From NCBI GenBank assembly GCA_036898135.1, contig CM072511.1, forward strand, positions 34,763,127-34,827,126: a stretch of DNA of 64,000 nucleotides. Direction: 5' to 3'. The notes under the pieces were generated by a model that searched no databases, was not told where the DNA came from, and saw only the letters and a program-made list of their open reading frames with translations. Source of the DNA: Oncomelania hupensis (Eukaryota; Mollusca; Gastropoda; Littorinimorpha; Pomatiopsidae). Both the position numbers and the translations under genes were made by a program. Each line of letters opens with the position of its first letter. Within the stretch, counting starts at the first letter, position 1. Of this stretch, positions 27,743-39,790 are shown piece after piece.

Positions 27743-27743
<1 letters not shown>

Positions 27744-27769
27744 GTAAAAGGAGGATTATGAAGATACTA

Positions 27770-28560
27770 TTCCCGGATTTTAAAGAAACTGACGCTCATT
27801 TCCTAGGGTTGAGTTCCAGTTACATAAATACGACGATTGAGGCGCTGGACGAGGCACCTAAGAATGCAAGCTGACGCCTGGGAATGCTCGAGTTAGGTTC
27901 TGTATCGACCAGAAGAGCTGGGTACCGTGGGTCAAAGTCGTACCGGAATTACCGCGGGATTTTTTAGGTCGTATCGGTATTTCGTACCGGTATACCGCGA
28001 TTTCAAGTGTTACAATCAAATGGGATATGGTACTGACAGTCGTGACCGACGCAAAAGAAAGATTGTCATACATTTCAAAACAGTTTCAAAGAACCACATT
28101 TCCATAGAAACTGAAGCTTTATTTGTGCTTGAACGCCTCCAGAATAAATTATGATATATCACTGTTTAGAACATCAGCAAACTTTAAACCACAAAATCAA
28201 AATAAAACAAAAACATTCAACGGGAAAGAACTTTAAGAGTTCAGAAGGACTGGCGACTGGTGACATGCTCAAACAAGCTGCTGTTCTTATAAGTTCTTCT
28301 TCAAGAACAGCTGCCTATCCACGTGTTTGGGCTTTAGGCTCGCTCTCTGGGCGGACAAGATGTAGCCCACTGTCGCGTTATGTGTTGTCGAAATTTCCCA
28401 GTAAACCGGATCTTGGACACCCGCACCGGTATACCGTACCGTCGCGTTTCCGAACCTGAATACAGTTACGTATCGGTAAAACCGCCCAGCCCTACCGACC
28501 AGTGCCTAGAGCAGCTTTTCAACTGGGAATCACTCCAGTAGTTTGGGAACAGATAGGATT
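27770..28560 (+). mobile_element. tRNA-derived SINE interrupted by a hAT-type MITE
   Basis: The left part (27,770-27,912) matches the body of the SINE at 350-545 (GACGCTCAT block, then TTAGGTTCTGTATCGACCAG). The match resumes at 28,495 with CCGACCAGTGCCTAGAGCAG. The MITE at 27,913-28,494 separates the two halves. Confidence 0.75.
27913..28494. mobile_element. hAT-type MITE, 582 bp
   Basis: The ends AAGAGCTGGGTACC and, inverted, TAGGGCTGGGCGGT are similar. The flanks TCGACCAG and CCGACCAG form an 8-bp duplication with one mismatch. CAGGGCTGGGCGG-type ends are common in hAT elements. The interior is GC-rich with repeated ACCGGTATACCG-like motifs at both ends and encodes no transposase. Confidence 0.75.
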
Positions 28561-28589
28561 AGAAAAAAAAAGACGTTATCATGATGCCG

Positions 28590-28700
28590 TCACCCAATAT
28601 GCATATTTTTTTAGCATCTGGTAGCCTTAACTATTTTGAAACTAAATAATTTAAGTTTCCAAGAAACCCATCCACTAGTTTCAGATGACAACTGCGCAAA
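28590..28700 (+). repeat. Dispersed repeat related to 16,415-16,625
   Basis: Shares the order GCATCTGGTAGCC, ACTATTTTGAAACTAAAT, AAGAAACCCATCCACTAG, TTTCAGAT with the copies at 16,415 and 60,298. Confidence 0.45.
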
Positions 28701-28799
28701 ATAAATAACTAACTGAAAATAAAAACTATTACGTCACCACGATGACGTCACTCGATATAAATAAGTTTTGACTACGGCTCAACGCATTAAGTCCCTCCT

Positions 28800-28950
28800 C
28801 CTCATTCTCAGTCGTCTGGGCGTGAGACTATGCGCCCAAAGGCTGCAAGTGGTCGAATCGGATTGGCAGCTTTGAGTTAGATTCTGCATCTGCCAGCGCC
28901 TGGAACATTCCGGAGCTGGAAAAGCGCTATACAATATTGCTAAAATAAAT
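28800..28950 (+). repeat. tRNA-derived SINE, 3' third
   Basis: Contains the GACTATGCGCCCAAAGGCTG block, the TTGAGTTAGATTCTGCATC block and GCGCTATACAATATTGC with an AAAT tail, matching the SINE at 480-600. Confidence 0.8.
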
Positions 28951-28959
28951 ACTCAGACC

Positions 28960-29900
28960 TGATAGTTCTCCGCGAAATCGCGAAAATCCGCGAAAACGAA
29001 AACGAAAAAAAAAAAAAAAAAGGAAATGCGAAACAATCCGCGGACACTTCTTTTTCTTTCTTTTTTTTTTTTTGGGGTGGTTTTGTATCGGAAGACGAAA
29101 GTTGCTTTACTCGCTTCCGGTTTTGCGGCGCCATACTTTGTTTTGGAATAGTGGTGCAGCGCTGACTGTTTCTGTGTATATATTTTCGCCGTTCAAGTTG
29201 TGGATTTGTGGACGTCATCAGACTCATTGGACTTCAAAATGTCTGTCACTAGGCGTGACATAGTCGCACGTTCCGCTGAAACCTCTCTTAGATCACTATC
29301 AGGTCTGATACTGCAATGTGTAGCACGAGTGTTCACAAATATATGTATACCGACACGCGGGGGTTTCTCACTCATTTCTTCACAGGGAATACCCTGTGTC
29401 TCAGGGTCGTGTTCTTTTTATTCGACATTTCAGGCGTTCAACTGCGTTTCTATCACCCAGCATTCATCTGTTGTGATTCTAACTTGAGAATTTTCACACA
29501 GTATTTGAAGTGATATGGCGAGGTTTCAGTGCACAATTAAAATAATTGTAACTATGAAAGCGGATATGTTGTGAACAATATTAAACCTGTAAACTGGGTG
29601 TGCAGTGTGCACACCATTACGGCAGTATAAAAGTTCAATGCACTGTTAAATCCGTACATATTAATTAAGAAAACGTTTTTTTACAAAGTAGATATGTTCG
29701 AAGCAATAAAAAGGTTCTGACGTTTATTTCTTAATTTTTACCGTCCAGTGGGTTTTTTCTGGCTAGTTGCTGGCATCAGCACACCAAAGATTGATTGATT
29801 GCAGCAATAAAAAAAACATCTGAGGATGTGCAGCTGTGAATCCGCTCTCAATCAATGTCTAAAACGGACTTTAGGAAGTCATTGAAGATGCACCGGAAGA
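28960..29900. other. No firm gene; short open frames
   Basis: Starts with CCGCGAAATCGCGAAAATCCGCG and an A-run/T-run pair (28,995-29,073) that could be MITE-like. The 83-codon frame opened by the ATG at 29,239 (to 29,487) resembles no family I know and has no clear splice context. Confidence 0.35.
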
Positions 29901-29965
29901 CCTAGTTACTACAGTATTGTACTAGGTATAATTTTTGTGAAGTAACTCAGTAGCGTGGGTAGGGG

Positions 29966-30070
29966 TTTCTGGCTCTGTTTAGAACTTGAAAATGTAAGCC
30001 AAGGAGATGAGATGGACACCGTCCTCATGAAACTCGCCGTGAGAAAAGGAAGTCCCCATGTGTCTCTCTG
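29966..30070 (+). repeat. Fragment of the 5S/tRNA-like SINE body
   Basis: Reads CTGTTTAGAACTTGAAAATG, then a GAGATGAGATGGACACC block and GAGAAAAGGAAGTCCCC, the 3' half of the body seen at 60,010-60,110. Confidence 0.55.
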
Positions 30071-30444
30071 TAGATTTTTACTTCCGTTCCTCTATTCTCC
30101 TCTTCCTCCTCCACTTCCTGTTCCTTCTCCACTTCCTCTTCCTCATCCTCCTACTCCTCCTCCTCATCATAATCATTATCATCATTTATCCTTAGCGCAT
30201 CATTTCATAATACGCCGCTGTTTCTACACAAAGAAACTGACTATTTCCAATTTCCATGTTCATTTCTTTCCTGTGTTCATCTCTGGTCTTTGGCTGTTTG
30301 CATTGCATTCAACGCACTCAGGTCGTTAATTTGACACTAGAAATGGGAACCTTAAGCCAGTCCCACAACTTTCTCCGGACGGGTTCTGCCTACTCTGCAA
30401 CGACGTTTTTTTTTTTTTTTTTGTTGTTTTTTGTTTTTTTTTGT

Positions 30445-30753
30445 AGCTATTGGCCAACGTTGATGTGTTTGAAACTAAAAACCGACATCGAACTTCATTG
30501 CAAAACACCGGAACATGCATCTCTTCTTTATCAATGGATGGGAAGAAGACGACAGGGTGCGTGCGTTTTAGGCATAAGAGTCTTGACACATCCAAGCATC
30601 CAATTGATTCTTTGTCATCTGCAACTGGTGTCAACAGTAAGGAACGAGGACAATGATCTAGGTCAACCTTGCTTAGGTTGCGAATCCACATGGCGAAAAA
30701 CGAACGGAGCGGCATTTAATCAAGGCGTCTACGTTGGATTTGTCTCACTTTGA
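30445..30753 (+). other. Open frames of unknown nature
   Basis: After a T-rich tract ending in TTTGTAG, two overlapping frames stay open for 70-100 codons. A part (ATTCTTTGTCATCTGC and the following 80 bp, 30,605-30,690) is repeated at 31,145-31,235, so this looks more like an old duplicated non-coding segment than a gene. Confidence 0.3.
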
Positions 30754-30774
30754 GTGTTCTTTTAAAAATAACAA

Positions 30775-30789
30775 CACCTACTACTACTG

Positions 30790-30844
<55 letters not shown>

Positions 30845-30955
30845 AACTACTACTACTATTACTACTACTAGTACTATTATTATTACTACTACTACTACTA
30901 CAACTACTACTACTACTACTACTATTACAACTACTACTAGTACTATTATTATTAT

Positions 30956-31003
<48 letters not shown>

Positions 31004-31035
31004 AACTATTACTACTATTACTACTACTACTACTA
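30775..31035. repeat. (TAC)n microsatellite
   Basis: About 260 bp of TAC with interspersed AAC and ATT units. Confidence 0.95.
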
Positions 31036-31324
31036 ACAAAACATTCGTACCCTAGCTGCAGCTCGATGCGTTTTTCACCATAATGGATACTAGGTCTTAA
31101 TGGCACGCACGGGCTTCCGACTAGGAAGGTATACTGATATTCATCAATTCTTTGTCATCTGCAGCAGATGTCAACATTACAGCAACAGGGGCTATGGTCA
31201 ATGTGCTCATCCTGAAGTTGTAGTCCCTTAGGTTCAGTAATAAATTTCGAATGCTGAGTAAGCTGCACAGAAATCAAAGGTAATGAGAATTCCGTTCAAA
31301 CGATCCTATGCCATCTACAGCTGA

Positions 31325-31325
<1 letters not shown>

Positions 31326-31403
<78 letters not shown>

Positions 31404-31404
31404 G
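31326..31404. repeat. (AAT)n microsatellite
   Basis: About 26 AAT units. Confidence 0.95.
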
Positions 31405-31474
31405 TAATACGCGCTTTTTCTTCAGTCGATCTCACAGCGCGGCGACCTGAAGAGAAGAAGTCTGAATAGAAATC

Positions 31475-31705
31475 TTTTTTTTTTTGGGTGGGGGGGGGGG
31501 GGGGAACATTTTAGATTGACTGCATGCAATACCAAACCATTATTGAATGGATGTAGGAAACTGGAGTACCCGGAGAAAACTCTCGGTGTTCAGAAAGTTC
31601 TCGTACCTAAATCACGTATGTTCGTCTCAAGCAAGGTTCGAGCCCGCGACGTACGGCAAAGAAAATCATCTCCCTATTAATTGAGCTATCAGACTATCCC
31701 AGATG
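31475..31705 (-). mobile_element. Second-family tRNA-derived SINE with (C)n(A)n tail
   Basis: On the minus strand the head contains ATAGCTCAATTAATAGGGAG and GGGCTCGAACCTT, and the core TTTTCTCCGGGTACTCCAG and GCAGTCAATCTAAAATG, as in the copy at 18,042. It ends in a C-run and an A-run (seen as T then G on the plus strand). Confidence 0.75.
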
Positions 31706-31939
31706 ACACTAGGACAGGAACTTTGACGCTTTTGATGACGTTTGACCAGCCCCCCTGTGGTTGAAGTTATTGCGTTCTGTGTTTCCACTGACATGGAACC
31801 CAACTCTAGGGAGTGAGATCTTTCTGATCTGAGAACATAATAAACGGCCTGCGATTCACACCGTGACTATCTTTGCAGCAAGTTTTCTGCAACATGTTGC
31901 GGACTGACCTCTATGGAATTCCCTTTGTAAAATGTTTAT

Positions 31940-32310
31940 TTTCAACCCTTTCAGCTAAATAATGTTTATTTAGAAGAATATTTTCTAAATAATCATTCGT
32001 TTACAAACAATGTAAGATTTCTCTAAATAATATATGTTCTCCGTAAATAGCTTTGTTTAGGTAAATAAATCATGATATAGGTAAATAAGGCATTGTTGCT
32101 AAATAAGGAATTATTTACCTATATAATGCATTATTTAGCAGATTGTGTTAAATAATATATTGTTTATAAATGTTTATAAATGATATATTGTTTAGAAATG
32201 TTTATGACTAGTTATTTGTTTACTTATATAATGCATTATTTAGCACAATTTGCTAAATAATGCATTATTTACGTAAATAATTCATTGTTTAGGGATTGCG
32301 ATTTTCATTA
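31940..32310. repeat. AT-rich palindromic repeats, left arm of an inverted pair
   Basis: Units related to AAATAATGCATTATTTAGC recur about eight times. The inner edge (TTACGTAAATAATTCATTG, then TTTAGGGATTGCGATTTTC) is matched in inverted orientation at 34,935-35,020. Confidence 0.65.
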
Positions 32311-32848
32311 GTTAAGGGATTCGCAGGTACATGTCGTATTACTGTGTGGTAATTATACATAAAATTGCAAAATCATGATTCTACGCTGTTTTGCGATTTA
32401 AAATGAGGCAACTGCTTTATTTCACTCTAGATTAGTTCGCAACAGTATGAATATACGAAAATGCAACGGTAACGGCTCCGGAAAAGAGGGATCCATCATT
32501 ATTTCAGCATTGGCGTCATTGCCTCCAGAGTACTTCTGCTATGTTTCTTGTCAGTCCGACCAGCAAATCCTTTGTAGTTTCGAATAAGCTGAAAATTTCA
32601 GTTTGAAATTAAAAACATAATTCAACTTAAAAGAGCAAACGAAAACACATTCTCAAAACAGTTTTAGGGGTAAATAAATACAAAAAGAAAGCTATCGTTT
32701 TTCTTCTGACGCAGATACTCAAACACCGAACGAGAAACGAAAGGTTCGTGTTAAACACTTCTCGCCTAAAGAGATGGACGGGAGTTTGTTGATAACATCT
32801 TGAAAAAACATCCTTATTAGTTGCTGTCCTCCGCGTAATGAGGGAATC

Positions 32849-33922
32849 CAGGGCTAGAAATTAACTTTTTTCTTTGGGGGCCACCGGGCCTTTTGATTGA
32901 AAAATTTGAGGGCCCACAAGCAACTTTCGGGGCCCAACTTGAAAAATAATGCAAACAAAAAACAAAAGAATTATTGACAATATAATTAGTAGAAAGTACA
33001 ATTTGTCTGATAATCTAAAATAAAAACAATTGAATTTCCAATTTTGCTGAGTGATGTCATTTTTATTTGCCCTTTCTTTCACTTTCAAACATTACCAACT
33101 AAAAAGGGGAAAAAAAAACACACACACACACACACACACCCACACACACACACATTCAGTGACACACATATTCCAGTGATTAGTGAGCCTGAAATGGTCA
33201 TTAAACAAAATAGAAAAAAAATCAAGTGAGTCTCTTGTATAATACTTTTCCGTTTTGTGACTGAGTATTGCACAATACACATCATTAAATTTTTAATATG
33301 AGTAACCTAACAAAAAATCTGACCTCAATGCACAAAAGTTCAAAACGAAACCATGAAAGGGAACTAAACTTAACAGTACTCTTCCTCGTTCATTTCAAGG
33401 CCATGCCATGGAAATCTTTTTTTTCCACCCTTCATTGTAGTTCTTTGATCTTTTTTCCTCTTCATACTTCTTTTTTCTCTCTTTTTCTTGTTCTTTCCTT
33501 TCGTCGACGTTTTCTTCGGGCGTCTTTCGCTTCCCCAAAATTGGAAAATACGCCATCGCCGATTGTTTTAGCAACTGTTTGGCGACGATATGTAGCCATA
33601 CTTTCGTTCTTGCAAAGATGGACATTTTGCGCTTATGTTGTGCCATGGCCTTTTGTTTATTATATTAAAAAGATATTGAAGTGTATATTAAACGTTTGAG
33701 TACAAAATTAAAGGGTTTGCGCTTCTTTTCTCTGTTTTTTTTTTCTGTCCAAATTTGATGTGGGTTGCTTCCCTTGGCCCAAATACGAAAGTGCCGAGTA
33801 GAGCTAGCTGTAGCATACGAATTATTTTGCGGGCCAAGCGGGCCCTTCGTTTTTCAACTTTCCGAGCCCGAAATAAACTTTGCGGGTTTTTGGCCCCGGG
33901 TCCCCGCTAATTTCTAGCCCTG
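32849..33922. mobile_element. hAT-type element, 1.07 kb, probably non-autonomous
   Basis: The ends CAGGGCTAGAAATTAAC and GCTAATTTCTAGCCCTG are inverted repeats. The flanks AGGGAATC and CGGGAATG could be an 8-bp duplication with two mismatches. Sub-terminal GGGCCC-rich stretches are mirrored. On the minus strand 33,646-33,395 is an open frame ending in a basic segment with NYNEGWKKK, reminiscent of the N-terminus of hAT/ZNF862-like proteins. It is too short to confirm; no catalytic region is present. Confidence 0.7.
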
Positions 33923-33924
33923 CG

Positions 33925-34960
33925 GGAATGATGAGAAAGATCTGTCTCCCCTTCTATGCTGCCTTTTTTTTTCATCTGTGAATTTGTGCCATAGACACAG
34001 ATGGCCATTTCTCTGTGTTCTCAGCTCGTCAGTGTATCAGCTAGGCTTGCTGAAAATCAAGTAACTGATTTTCCAAAGTATGAAAAGACGCCAGGATGAC
34101 GTTCTCAGCAAAAACATCTTTATGCGATAAAAGTATCCGCAACTTGGCTGGCTGGCAACGGAGAATGGAAAAGAACCTGACTTTCTGAAAGAGAATTCAT
34201 TGTCAAACATAGCTCTAAAATCTAGGGTTGCAGTCTTGGTAGTTTTGAACAGGTGTTACACTCGTTGTTGGTTTTTATCAGTAGTTGATTCAGCCCCGAT
34301 GCTTGAATCCTGATAAGTGTAGCTCAGATTCGTTTATTCACGCAACCTGTTCACTCAGCAACAAGGCAGGAGTCGTCGTATAAGTTTTTTTTTAAAAACT
34401 TTATTCAGCGTACATCAACAACTGCATAGAATTACTTTTTTCCACTCTCTCCTTTTTCAGACACAGTGCATCAATTATAGTTTTTCTATACTCTAGAGAA
34501 CGTTGGAACATTCTAGCGTGACGCAATTATAACCAATCACAATAGCATACGTCATCACTGTCTTACGTCATACAACTTTCTTTAGGGTCGGAGAAGCTCT
34601 CAGCTACCAGTAGATCTATCTAGACTCTTCGATCGATAGTAAACAAGCAATCCTAGAAAATTCCCCAATAATATCGACCAACGAAAATTATCAACATTAT
34701 ACCAAGCTTCTTCTAGCAACAAAGCAAAATCAAATCAAAGGTAAATACACTCTGTTATTGAATGCTTTGCAAAACAAAACGATTGGATCTATCGTGCGCG
34801 TCTCACACGTACTATCGTGCGCGTCGCAAACGTAACAACAGGGTTATGTTTAGAAAGTGACTGCTAGCGAGTGTAACAATGGAGACAAAAATATTGGGTA
34901 AAACACTAGTGATAAAGGTCAAAAACCGAACACTCCCGCACAAGGACAATTGCAGTCCCC
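33925..34960. other. No gene recognised
   Basis: A T-run plus CTTTATTCAGCG at 34,386-34,410 reads, on the minus strand, as AATAAAG before an A-run, which may be an old retroposed 3' end. The remainder has no coding signal. Confidence 0.35.
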
Positions 34961-35030
34961 GAACAATGAATTGTTTACGTAAATAACGTATTATTTAGCA
35001 ACATCTTCTAAATATTACTTTATTAAGTAA
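34935..35030. repeat. Right arm of the AT-rich inverted pair
   Basis: CAATGAATTGTTTACGTAAA followed by TAACGTATTATTTAGCAA is the inverse of the inner edge of the left arm at 32,250-32,310. Confidence 0.6.
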
Positions 35031-35389
35031 ATTTTGGGTTAGAAATGTCTGGTCGTACCTATTTCACGTAAGTTGGTTCCCTGCGGTATTCGAACAAGTT
35101 ATGTTCGGCATTGTCATGAACTGGCTAGTTTTAACTCTGCTTATTACTATTCAGCCTTGTGTAGTTTTTGTAACAGTAGAGAGTCAGTATATAACACAGC
35201 AGCAATAAAAGTACACACCGCGAGCCCGACCCACGCTGCGTAGTTAATCAGCACTGTGTGCGAGAGTCGTAAATATTTTACCCAATGAGAGCTTAGGCAA
35301 AGCGGTTCGAGCCAGTTTGACTGGGTCCGAGCCTAACACAGCTTTGGTCAGTTGGGAGGAATACACCGAAGTGTTAACAGCTAGAAAGC

Positions 35390-36546
35390 TGGCAGAGAAA
35401 TCTCTCCACACTTAGACCAGGAAGCAGGACTTAGAATCTTAGAATTCTATCAAGTCACAACGGGCCTGAACTTGTCAAACAGGTAAATGAACACCCTTCT
35501 GTTTCATCGTGATATATTTATATTATTGTTGAAATTATGTTTGTGGAATTTGCTATGCATAAATGTGAATTGTTAATCCGAATTTGCCGTACCACGTGGA
35601 AGAGCCGACCACGAGGCTCAACACGACCGGTTGCGCCGCCATGTTGTATGCTGTACGGAACCACTGTTGTTTAACTTATATGTATGTTTGCAGACCAGTG
35701 GCTGTACCACTGAATGTTTATAATATTATTAATTCTGTATGTGTATAGTTAGACACGATTGATATTTATGTATGTATAGGAATTTAGAGTTGAGATTCCA
35801 GTGGAACCCGGAAGTAGCAGAATGTTCGTCGCTTATGTATAGAGATGTGGAGCTATCACTGAGGGCTACTTTGGCTTTCAGTGAGACGCTCTGCACAAAC
35901 CGATTATTCAGGGTTGTGCAGAATTTCGTCTCTTATATTACAGACGAGCAGGCGAGCTATCCTGTGCACCCCACTCCACAGAAACGACTAGTTGGTTGAG
36001 GAGCCTCTACCGCACAAGTCGGAAAGAGCTACCTTGAAAAACACCCTGTCAGACCCCACAGCGTGGCAAGGGAACCCAACTACACAACGACAAAGGTGTC
36101 CCAGAAGCTACCTCACAGAAGGACTTCGACCGCACCATCAGAAAGTTAAGTGTAATCAACGAAGGTGCACTTAAACTGATCATAATAGGACCACAGTAGT
36201 CCAACTCTTCAAAAACTGTTTAACGGACCACAGCATTGAAAGAGACTTTTTAAGTTAGATTAGTAGCCTACTTAGAGAATCTTGTATAGAGTAGAAGAAA
36301 TAAATGTGTGATTTTAACTGTTACCAAGTGGTTGGACTACATATGATTCATAGCCGTGTGAAAGCTAGTGTGACAGTATTCTTTTACCATTTTTCTATCT
36401 ATTTCTGTACCCCAACCTTAACACAGAACGAGCTAAACAAATAAATTTATTAAAGTAATTCATAGGGTGACTTACTAGCAGTTCCCACCGAATAAACGTG
36501 AGGGTCCATAATTCCATTGTGCAGAGCCCATAAACCCCACGTGACA
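35390..36546 (+). mobile_element. LTR-like segment, copy 1
   Basis: About 1.15 kb that is matched in inverted orientation by 46,961-48,117 over its full length, with the same end CCCCACGTGACA (copy 2: CCCCACGTCACA). Eight bases after the end comes TGGCGAGCCTAGCC (36,554), placed like a primer-binding site. This fits a 5' LTR of a retrovirus-like retrotransposon. The 5' border of the LTR is not defined, and no gag or pol frame follows. Confidence 0.6.
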
Positions 36547-36782
36547 CTTTAATTGGCGAGCCTAGCCAGGATATGTGTATAATAGGAATTGGGTATAACC
36601 GGATCTAAGTACAATAAAATTAGATAACAGTAGTAGAAGTAGAATAACTTAGAATAGTGTAAGGGTATAACACTGATCAGTTGTGGTGTACTATTCTTTA
36701 GTTAAAAACTTGTTTGCTTCAATTATTTTTGTGTCTGTATGTTGCATTGTTCTTTTGCAGGTTTTGCTTAAATAACTGTTGT

Positions 36783-37073
36783 ATGCCATTTGACTCTTGT
36801 TTTATTCTATTATTGATTACGAATTTGATTGTCTTTGCATTGTTGTTATTGACTTGCAATATTGCTAGTGTTTTGGTATTCCACGTGATTCAGAGGTTGT
36901 TCATAGACACGTTTGGCAATGTCGGACCCAGTGGCCTTGAGATTGCGCTTCAAGGAATTAGGGGAAGCTTTACACTTAGGAGGGGGAGACCTAATTGCGT
37001 ATATCAATGCAGATATAACTACCCTGGGAAGTTGAAGTTGCCAAAATATTTCTCAGGTTGCCAGACCCCTTGA
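36783..37073 (+). CDS. Hypothetical 96-residue protein
   Basis: ATG at 36,783, just after a TTTTGCAG that could be an acceptor. The N-terminal half is a strongly hydrophobic stretch (about residues 9-40, membrane-like). The C-terminal half is basic with a C-X3-C and a C near the end (NCVYQCRYNYPGKLKL, then SGC). AATAAA follows 46 bp after the stop (37,119). It lies downstream of the LTR-like copy 1 and could be part of that element's interior. No family recognised. Confidence 0.3.
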   Translation: MPFDSCFILLLITNLIVFALLLLTCNIASVLVFHVIQRLFIDTFGNVGPSGLEIALQGIRGSFTLRRGRPNCVYQCRYNYPGKLKLPKYFSGCQTP

Positions 37074-38234
37074 TTGAAAGCACGGTCATTTTTTTTAAAC
37101 TGTATAACTATTGCAGCTAATAAACAAGATACATTTCAACAACACTGTTTCATTTTTTAAAACAAGCACTGTATAATGTATTCATCATCGACATCCTCCT
37201 CCTGAATGTTCCAAAACTTGAAGGAGCTTGGGTGTGCCTTCTTCAGCTGTTTTTTTTTCTTCTTCGGACTTCATTTTTTTTGCTGGAGGCTCCGAGACAC
37301 CGCTTAAAAAGCGCCACATCGTTCGAGATTGACAAAAGACTGAGAATGGGGAATATCGAAAGTATGGCAAGTCTCGCGTGACTTATCAAGGAAGTCAGAG
37401 ACTCGTTCCGATACACGCAAGGAAGCAAGAAGGCTAGGATCTCGCAGGGCAGTAGCGTTTCGCGGCGAGGGAAAGAAAAAAGTCTCGCGAGAAAAGGCTA
37501 TTTTTACTTCGCAAATCCCTCGCTTTGCTAGCGTTACCTAACTTCCTAGCATGCATCGGAACGGGTCTCCGGTGCTCACTGCAGAAGCGGTTGGCGCGTG
37601 TTTTGTTTTACATTGCAAGTCAAAAGTCCGTGTACAGGTACAGAATCTCTACCACTGGCGGTATTTTCAAGTCGCCAGCCGGGCGAATGGTACCCCAAAT
37701 CGAGCTCGCCACACACTATTTTTAGGGGCAATTGGCGAGTTGGCGAACGTTAAAGCTCAGCCCTGCAGGTGTCTAATAATAAGGAGGCACTGTGGTCTAA
37801 TGGTAGTGCTTCGGCTTGCGGATCGGAAGGTCCCGGGTTGCGAACTTGTTTTTTCCAACCTTGTTCCAGTCATTCGCCGAAAAAGGCAATTACCGAAGTC
37901 GAACGAAGCTCTCCGAGTCGAGCGAAGCTATCCGATGTTTTACATGGCAGGACTACGTGAAACCACAGGCTTGGAAGTCTCGTCTTTCGTAGGCCTCAAT
38001 TACATACTATACTACGTACGTAGGCCCACGAGTTCACAAAGACAAAAGAAAAGACTTCAGAGCCTGTGGTGAACATCCGTGCATAAAAATAGCCGCTGTT
38101 GCTTCTAGATCTAATTCTGTTTCGATCTGCACAGCTTCAAGCTGTAAGTCAAGTCCAGATTCGCATTTTGAAGCAGTTAGTATTATTATTATTTTATGAT
38201 GATTAATATACTGAAACAATTAGTTGTTTTTTTT

Positions 38235-38297
38235 TTTGATTGATTTATTGTTGCTTTAGGTCCAGCGGACTCTTCCGAGCCAAATCAGGACCGGCAA
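38235..38297 (-). repeat. 3' end of the 590-bp unit
   Basis: On the minus strand this is the GGTCCTGATTTGGCTCGGAA segment and GTCCGCTGGACCTAAAGCAA with an AATC tail, inside the TIR element. Confidence 0.85.
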
Positions 38298-38864
38298 CAA
38301 TTAGTAATAAAGAGTAAAAGCAATACATAACACATAAAGCACACATACAACGATTTCACATCTATATCAACAATAAAACCATGACAAAACTTCAAAGCGC
38401 TATTGATACGTTGATGTCCCTTCAGCACAAGGCAAAGCAAGTTTATAATATTCTCAAAAAACAGTGACATTTTTATTGCAAGCACCAAAGCAATTATTTA
38501 TTTAACTAATATTATTCTTTTTAATTGATACAGTAAATTTGTTATATGTATTTCAATGATATGTATTTTAATGAGAAACGTATTAAAAAAAAAAAAGTTG
38601 CGTGGCAGGCGGAAATTTCCATAAATCATCTGAAAACTTTGGTAAATCTATAAGAAAAAATAACCAGTATCACCATCTGAATATTTCAGGTTACACCCAA
38701 CTTCAGCAAAAACAAACAAAACGTCACTGACCATATTTACAAAATTGAGCACGCACAGCAGCACACTATTCTTTTTTTTTTCTTTTTTTTTAAAGTAGGA
38801 ATAATAATAATAACAAAAAACAAACAAAACAAATAAATAAATTAAAGATTTTACTAAATAACTA

Positions 38865-38867
<3 letters not shown>

Positions 38868-38952
<85 letters not shown>
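38868..38952. repeat. (CTA)n microsatellite
   Basis: About 28 CTA units, followed by a diverged plus-strand end of the 590-bp unit (38,985-39,040). Confidence 0.95.
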
Positions 38953-38953
<1 letters not shown>

Positions 38954-39214
38954 GCGAAGTTGTGGTCTTGATTTTGTGGTCCTGATTCGGCTCTTTGCAG
39001 TCCGCTGGACCCTGTAAGCAATGAATAACTAACTAACTATTAATTTAACTCTGATCTCGAGTTATATATTTTAAAAAAAATTCGCCTAGGCTACTCGTCC
39101 TTCTCCGGAAATTTAAAGATTCGAATATTATAAAGTATAGGCCTAAATATTATTAATTAGAATAGATATAGTTTATACATTTATTTACATATAAAACAAA
39201 CTTGATTTTTTGAT

Positions 39215-39790
39215 TGATTGATTGATTTATTGCTGCTTTAGGTCCAGCGGACTCTTCCGAGCCAAATCAGGACCGGACAACCCCCGATCCGCATAAAAGA
39301 TCTGCTGAAACAACCCCAGTGGAAAAATTGAATGCCCTCCACCGGCCAGTCACTTTACAATAAAGACATCCCACGCGGGGGACGGCTGAGGGTTGACCTC
39401 AACTACGCGAACCCCCGGTTACAAAAACAAAATAGAATACAAACATCATTATAAATCATCAACAAAACACATACATATAAAATGCCTATATTGCTAACTA
39501 ATACAATCATAGGTAGCCCTAGTGACCACCCGGCAGAAAGCGTCCAACACTCCCAAGCTGATCCAACAGACCTCATACACAAACAAGGAGTCTTGTCCAG
39601 GAAGAGTTTTCAAGAAAAAGGGTAGGTCATTGATCTAGCGAAGAAGAAGATAGTATAGCAGAGTGATAGGACAGAGCAGGAATGAGAAAGAGTAAATGAG
39701 GAAGACAGCGACAGTGGGAATTTAAAGCACTAAATTTCCATAAAGTGGGGATACTATTTATACTGAAAACCCTATATTCAGCTTGTGTGA
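39215..39790 (-). mobile_element. 590-bp retroposed unit, copy 3
   Basis: On the minus strand it starts near the TATAAATAGTATCCCC block (39,750-39,770) and ends at 39,215 with CTAAAGCAGCAAT and an AATC tail. It matches the copies at 19,512 and 42,160 nearly throughout. Confidence 0.85.

Noticed and set aside
37450..37765. hAT MITE with CAGGGCAGTAGCG and AAAGCTCAGCCCTG ends
   Set aside because: The inverted ends match poorly and the flanks show no target-site duplication.
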